DNA from: Gadus chalcogrammus | Lineage: Eukaryota > Chordata > Actinopteri > Gadiformes > Gadidae | Direction: 5' to 3' | Assembly (NCBI RefSeq): GCF_026213295.1 | Contig: NC_079431.1 | Location: forward strand, 13,072,299 to 13,136,298 | DNA: 64,000 bases | In this document: piece after piece, positions 62,961 to 64,000 of the stretch | How the letters are laid out: each line of letters begins with the position of its first letter | Position numbering within the stretch: the stretch's first letter is position 1 | Program-made: the position numbers and the translations under genes | The notes under the pieces: generated by a model | What the model was told of the DNA's origin: nothing | Seen by the model: only the letters and a program-made list of their open reading frames with translations | Database searches by the model: none

Positions 62961-63045
62961 TGAGTCAGTAGTTTGAACAATAGGGGCCGTCATGCAGTCT
63001 TTTGGTCTGTTCAGGTATAAATGTAGGGGCTTGACACAGGTAGAC
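62961..63045 (+). promoter_or_regulatory. Lens promoter of crygm copy 4
   Basis: TGAGTCAG at 62961-62968, AACAAT at 62976-62981 and TATAAAT at 63016-63022. The upstream partner site is altered to TTTAGTCAG at about 62948-62956. Order and spacing match the other three copies. Confidence 0.72.
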
Positions 63046-63097
63046 CATCAGTTCACAAACCGATCTCTGAGAGACCTGAGAAACCACCACCGCAATC

Positions 63098-63903
63098 ATG
63101 ATGGGCAAGGTAAGGATATATTAACATAAACCATTGATTTGTGTTTATATAAGAACATAAATATATTGTATATTAAATATTTTAGCAAACTTGTTATTAG
63201 CAATAAGTTATAGCACAATGTTCTATAAAGATATACCATGGTTGACAAATTATTTGTTTCAGATCACTTTCTACGAGGAGAAGAACTTCCAGGGTCGCTC
63301 CTATGAGTGCATGAGCGACTGCTCCGACATGTCCTCCTACATGAGCAGGTGCCAGTCCTGCAGGGTGGAGAGCGGCTGCTTCATGCTCTATGAGAGGAAC
63401 AACTACATGGGCCAGCAGTTCTTCATGAGGAGGGGAGAGTACAACGACATGCACCGCATGCAGAGCATGGGAATGATGTTTGACAACATCAGGTCCTGCA
63501 GAATGATCCCCTTTGTAAGATAACTCACCAACAGTTCAACTGTTACACTAACAAAATTAAACTGTTAAATTGACTTTGTTTGCTAATAAGTCAGCTTAAA
63601 CTCTTTCTCTGAATCTCTGCCTTACAGCACAGAGGCCAGTTCAGGATGAAGATCTACGAGAGGGAGAACTTCGGTGGTCAGTCCAATGAGATGATGGACG
63701 ACTGTGACAACATTCAGGATCGTTACCGCATGTCCGACTGCCAGTCCTGCCACGTGATGGACGGCCACTGGCTGATGTACGAGCAGCCCCACTACAAGGG
63801 CAGGATGATGTACATGAGGCCCGGAGAGTACAGGAGCTTCAGGGATATGGGCATGAGCGGCCAGAGCTTCATGAGCATGAGGCGTATCACTGACATGTGT
63901 TAG
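63098..63903 (+). CDS. crygm: Gamma-M crystallin, copy 4 (three exons)
   Basis: Lens structural protein. Exons 63098-63109, 63263-63514 and 63628-63903; introns 153 and 113 bp; 179 residues. The exon 2 product is identical to copies 1 and 3 although both introns differ from theirs. Exon 3 resembles copy 2 in ending FRDMGMSGQ and differs in SFMSM for RFMSM. All four Greek-key signatures are present, with one tryptophan. AATAAA at 63914-63919. The downstream sequence (ACCACTGAGCATA near 63976) is shared with copy 3 at about 43250. The gene is complete within the window. Confidence 0.95.
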
Positions 63904-64000
63904 TTTCATCATCAATAAAACATGATCTCACTTAAATTTGCTGGATTTCTTGCTTGTTATTTTTAGTGAAATAGGACCACTGAGCATAAAGAAGACCAGA

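Overview
The window is vertebrate nuclear DNA, almost certainly from a teleost fish. The evidence is four copies of a methionine-rich gamma-M crystallin gene (a fish-type lens protein), spliceosomal introns with GT..AG borders, tRNA-derived SINEs, and dense hAT, PIF/Harbinger, piggyBac-like, Kolobok, LINE and Ty3/gypsy sequence. Long (CA)n tracts are unusually abundant. That would fit a gadiform such as cod, but this is only a guess.

Host genes. The only clearly intact protein-coding genes are four crygm copies on the + strand, at 2288-3051, 17865-18659, 42398-43195 and 63098-63903. Each has three exons (4 + 84 + 90 or 91 codons), a TATAAAT box, one or two TGAGTCAG (Maf/AP-1-like) sites, an AACAAT (Sox-like) site and an AATAAA signal just after the stop. 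The genes sit in duplicated units whose flanks still align: 3052-5095 with 18660-20265, and 16840-17340 with 20470-21130 and 62270-62510.

Mobile DNA fills the rest, much of it nested. 1-700: decayed Ty3/gypsy pol. 3483-4050: 5'-truncated LINE. 5456-6722: CAGGG element with a 5-bp target duplication and an antisense transposase fragment. 8017-11321: hAT with a disrupted transposase, itself hit by another element. 12430-16600: intron-bearing ZNF862-like hAT-derived pseudogene, with a four-level stack of insertions inside it. 22149-23641: second hAT-derived pseudogene. 24234-27792: multi-exon THAP/Kolobok-type transposase pseudogene, followed by three intact hAT-C-terminal exons (27950-29088). 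29424-31993: nearly intact ZBED-type hAT walled in by (CA)n on both sides. 35131-36221: unidentified transposon-like gene. 37319-37808 and 59732-60788: TTAA-flanked elements. 40708-41656, 44959-46979 and 59289-61533: CAG..CTG elements with 5-bp duplications. 47748-48609, 50590-52871, 53160-55052 and 53698-54482: hAT elements, the last three with perfect 8-bp duplications. 56271-58322: large composite foldback element.

The mobile elements explain the uneven spacing of the crystallin array. Conserved upstream blocks of the third copy have been pushed more than 20 kb from its TATA box, whereas in the second copy they lie within about 0.5 kb of it. Paralogous flanks without a given insertion serve as empty sites that date insertions relative to the duplications. 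No rRNA, intact tRNA or CRISPR array was seen.
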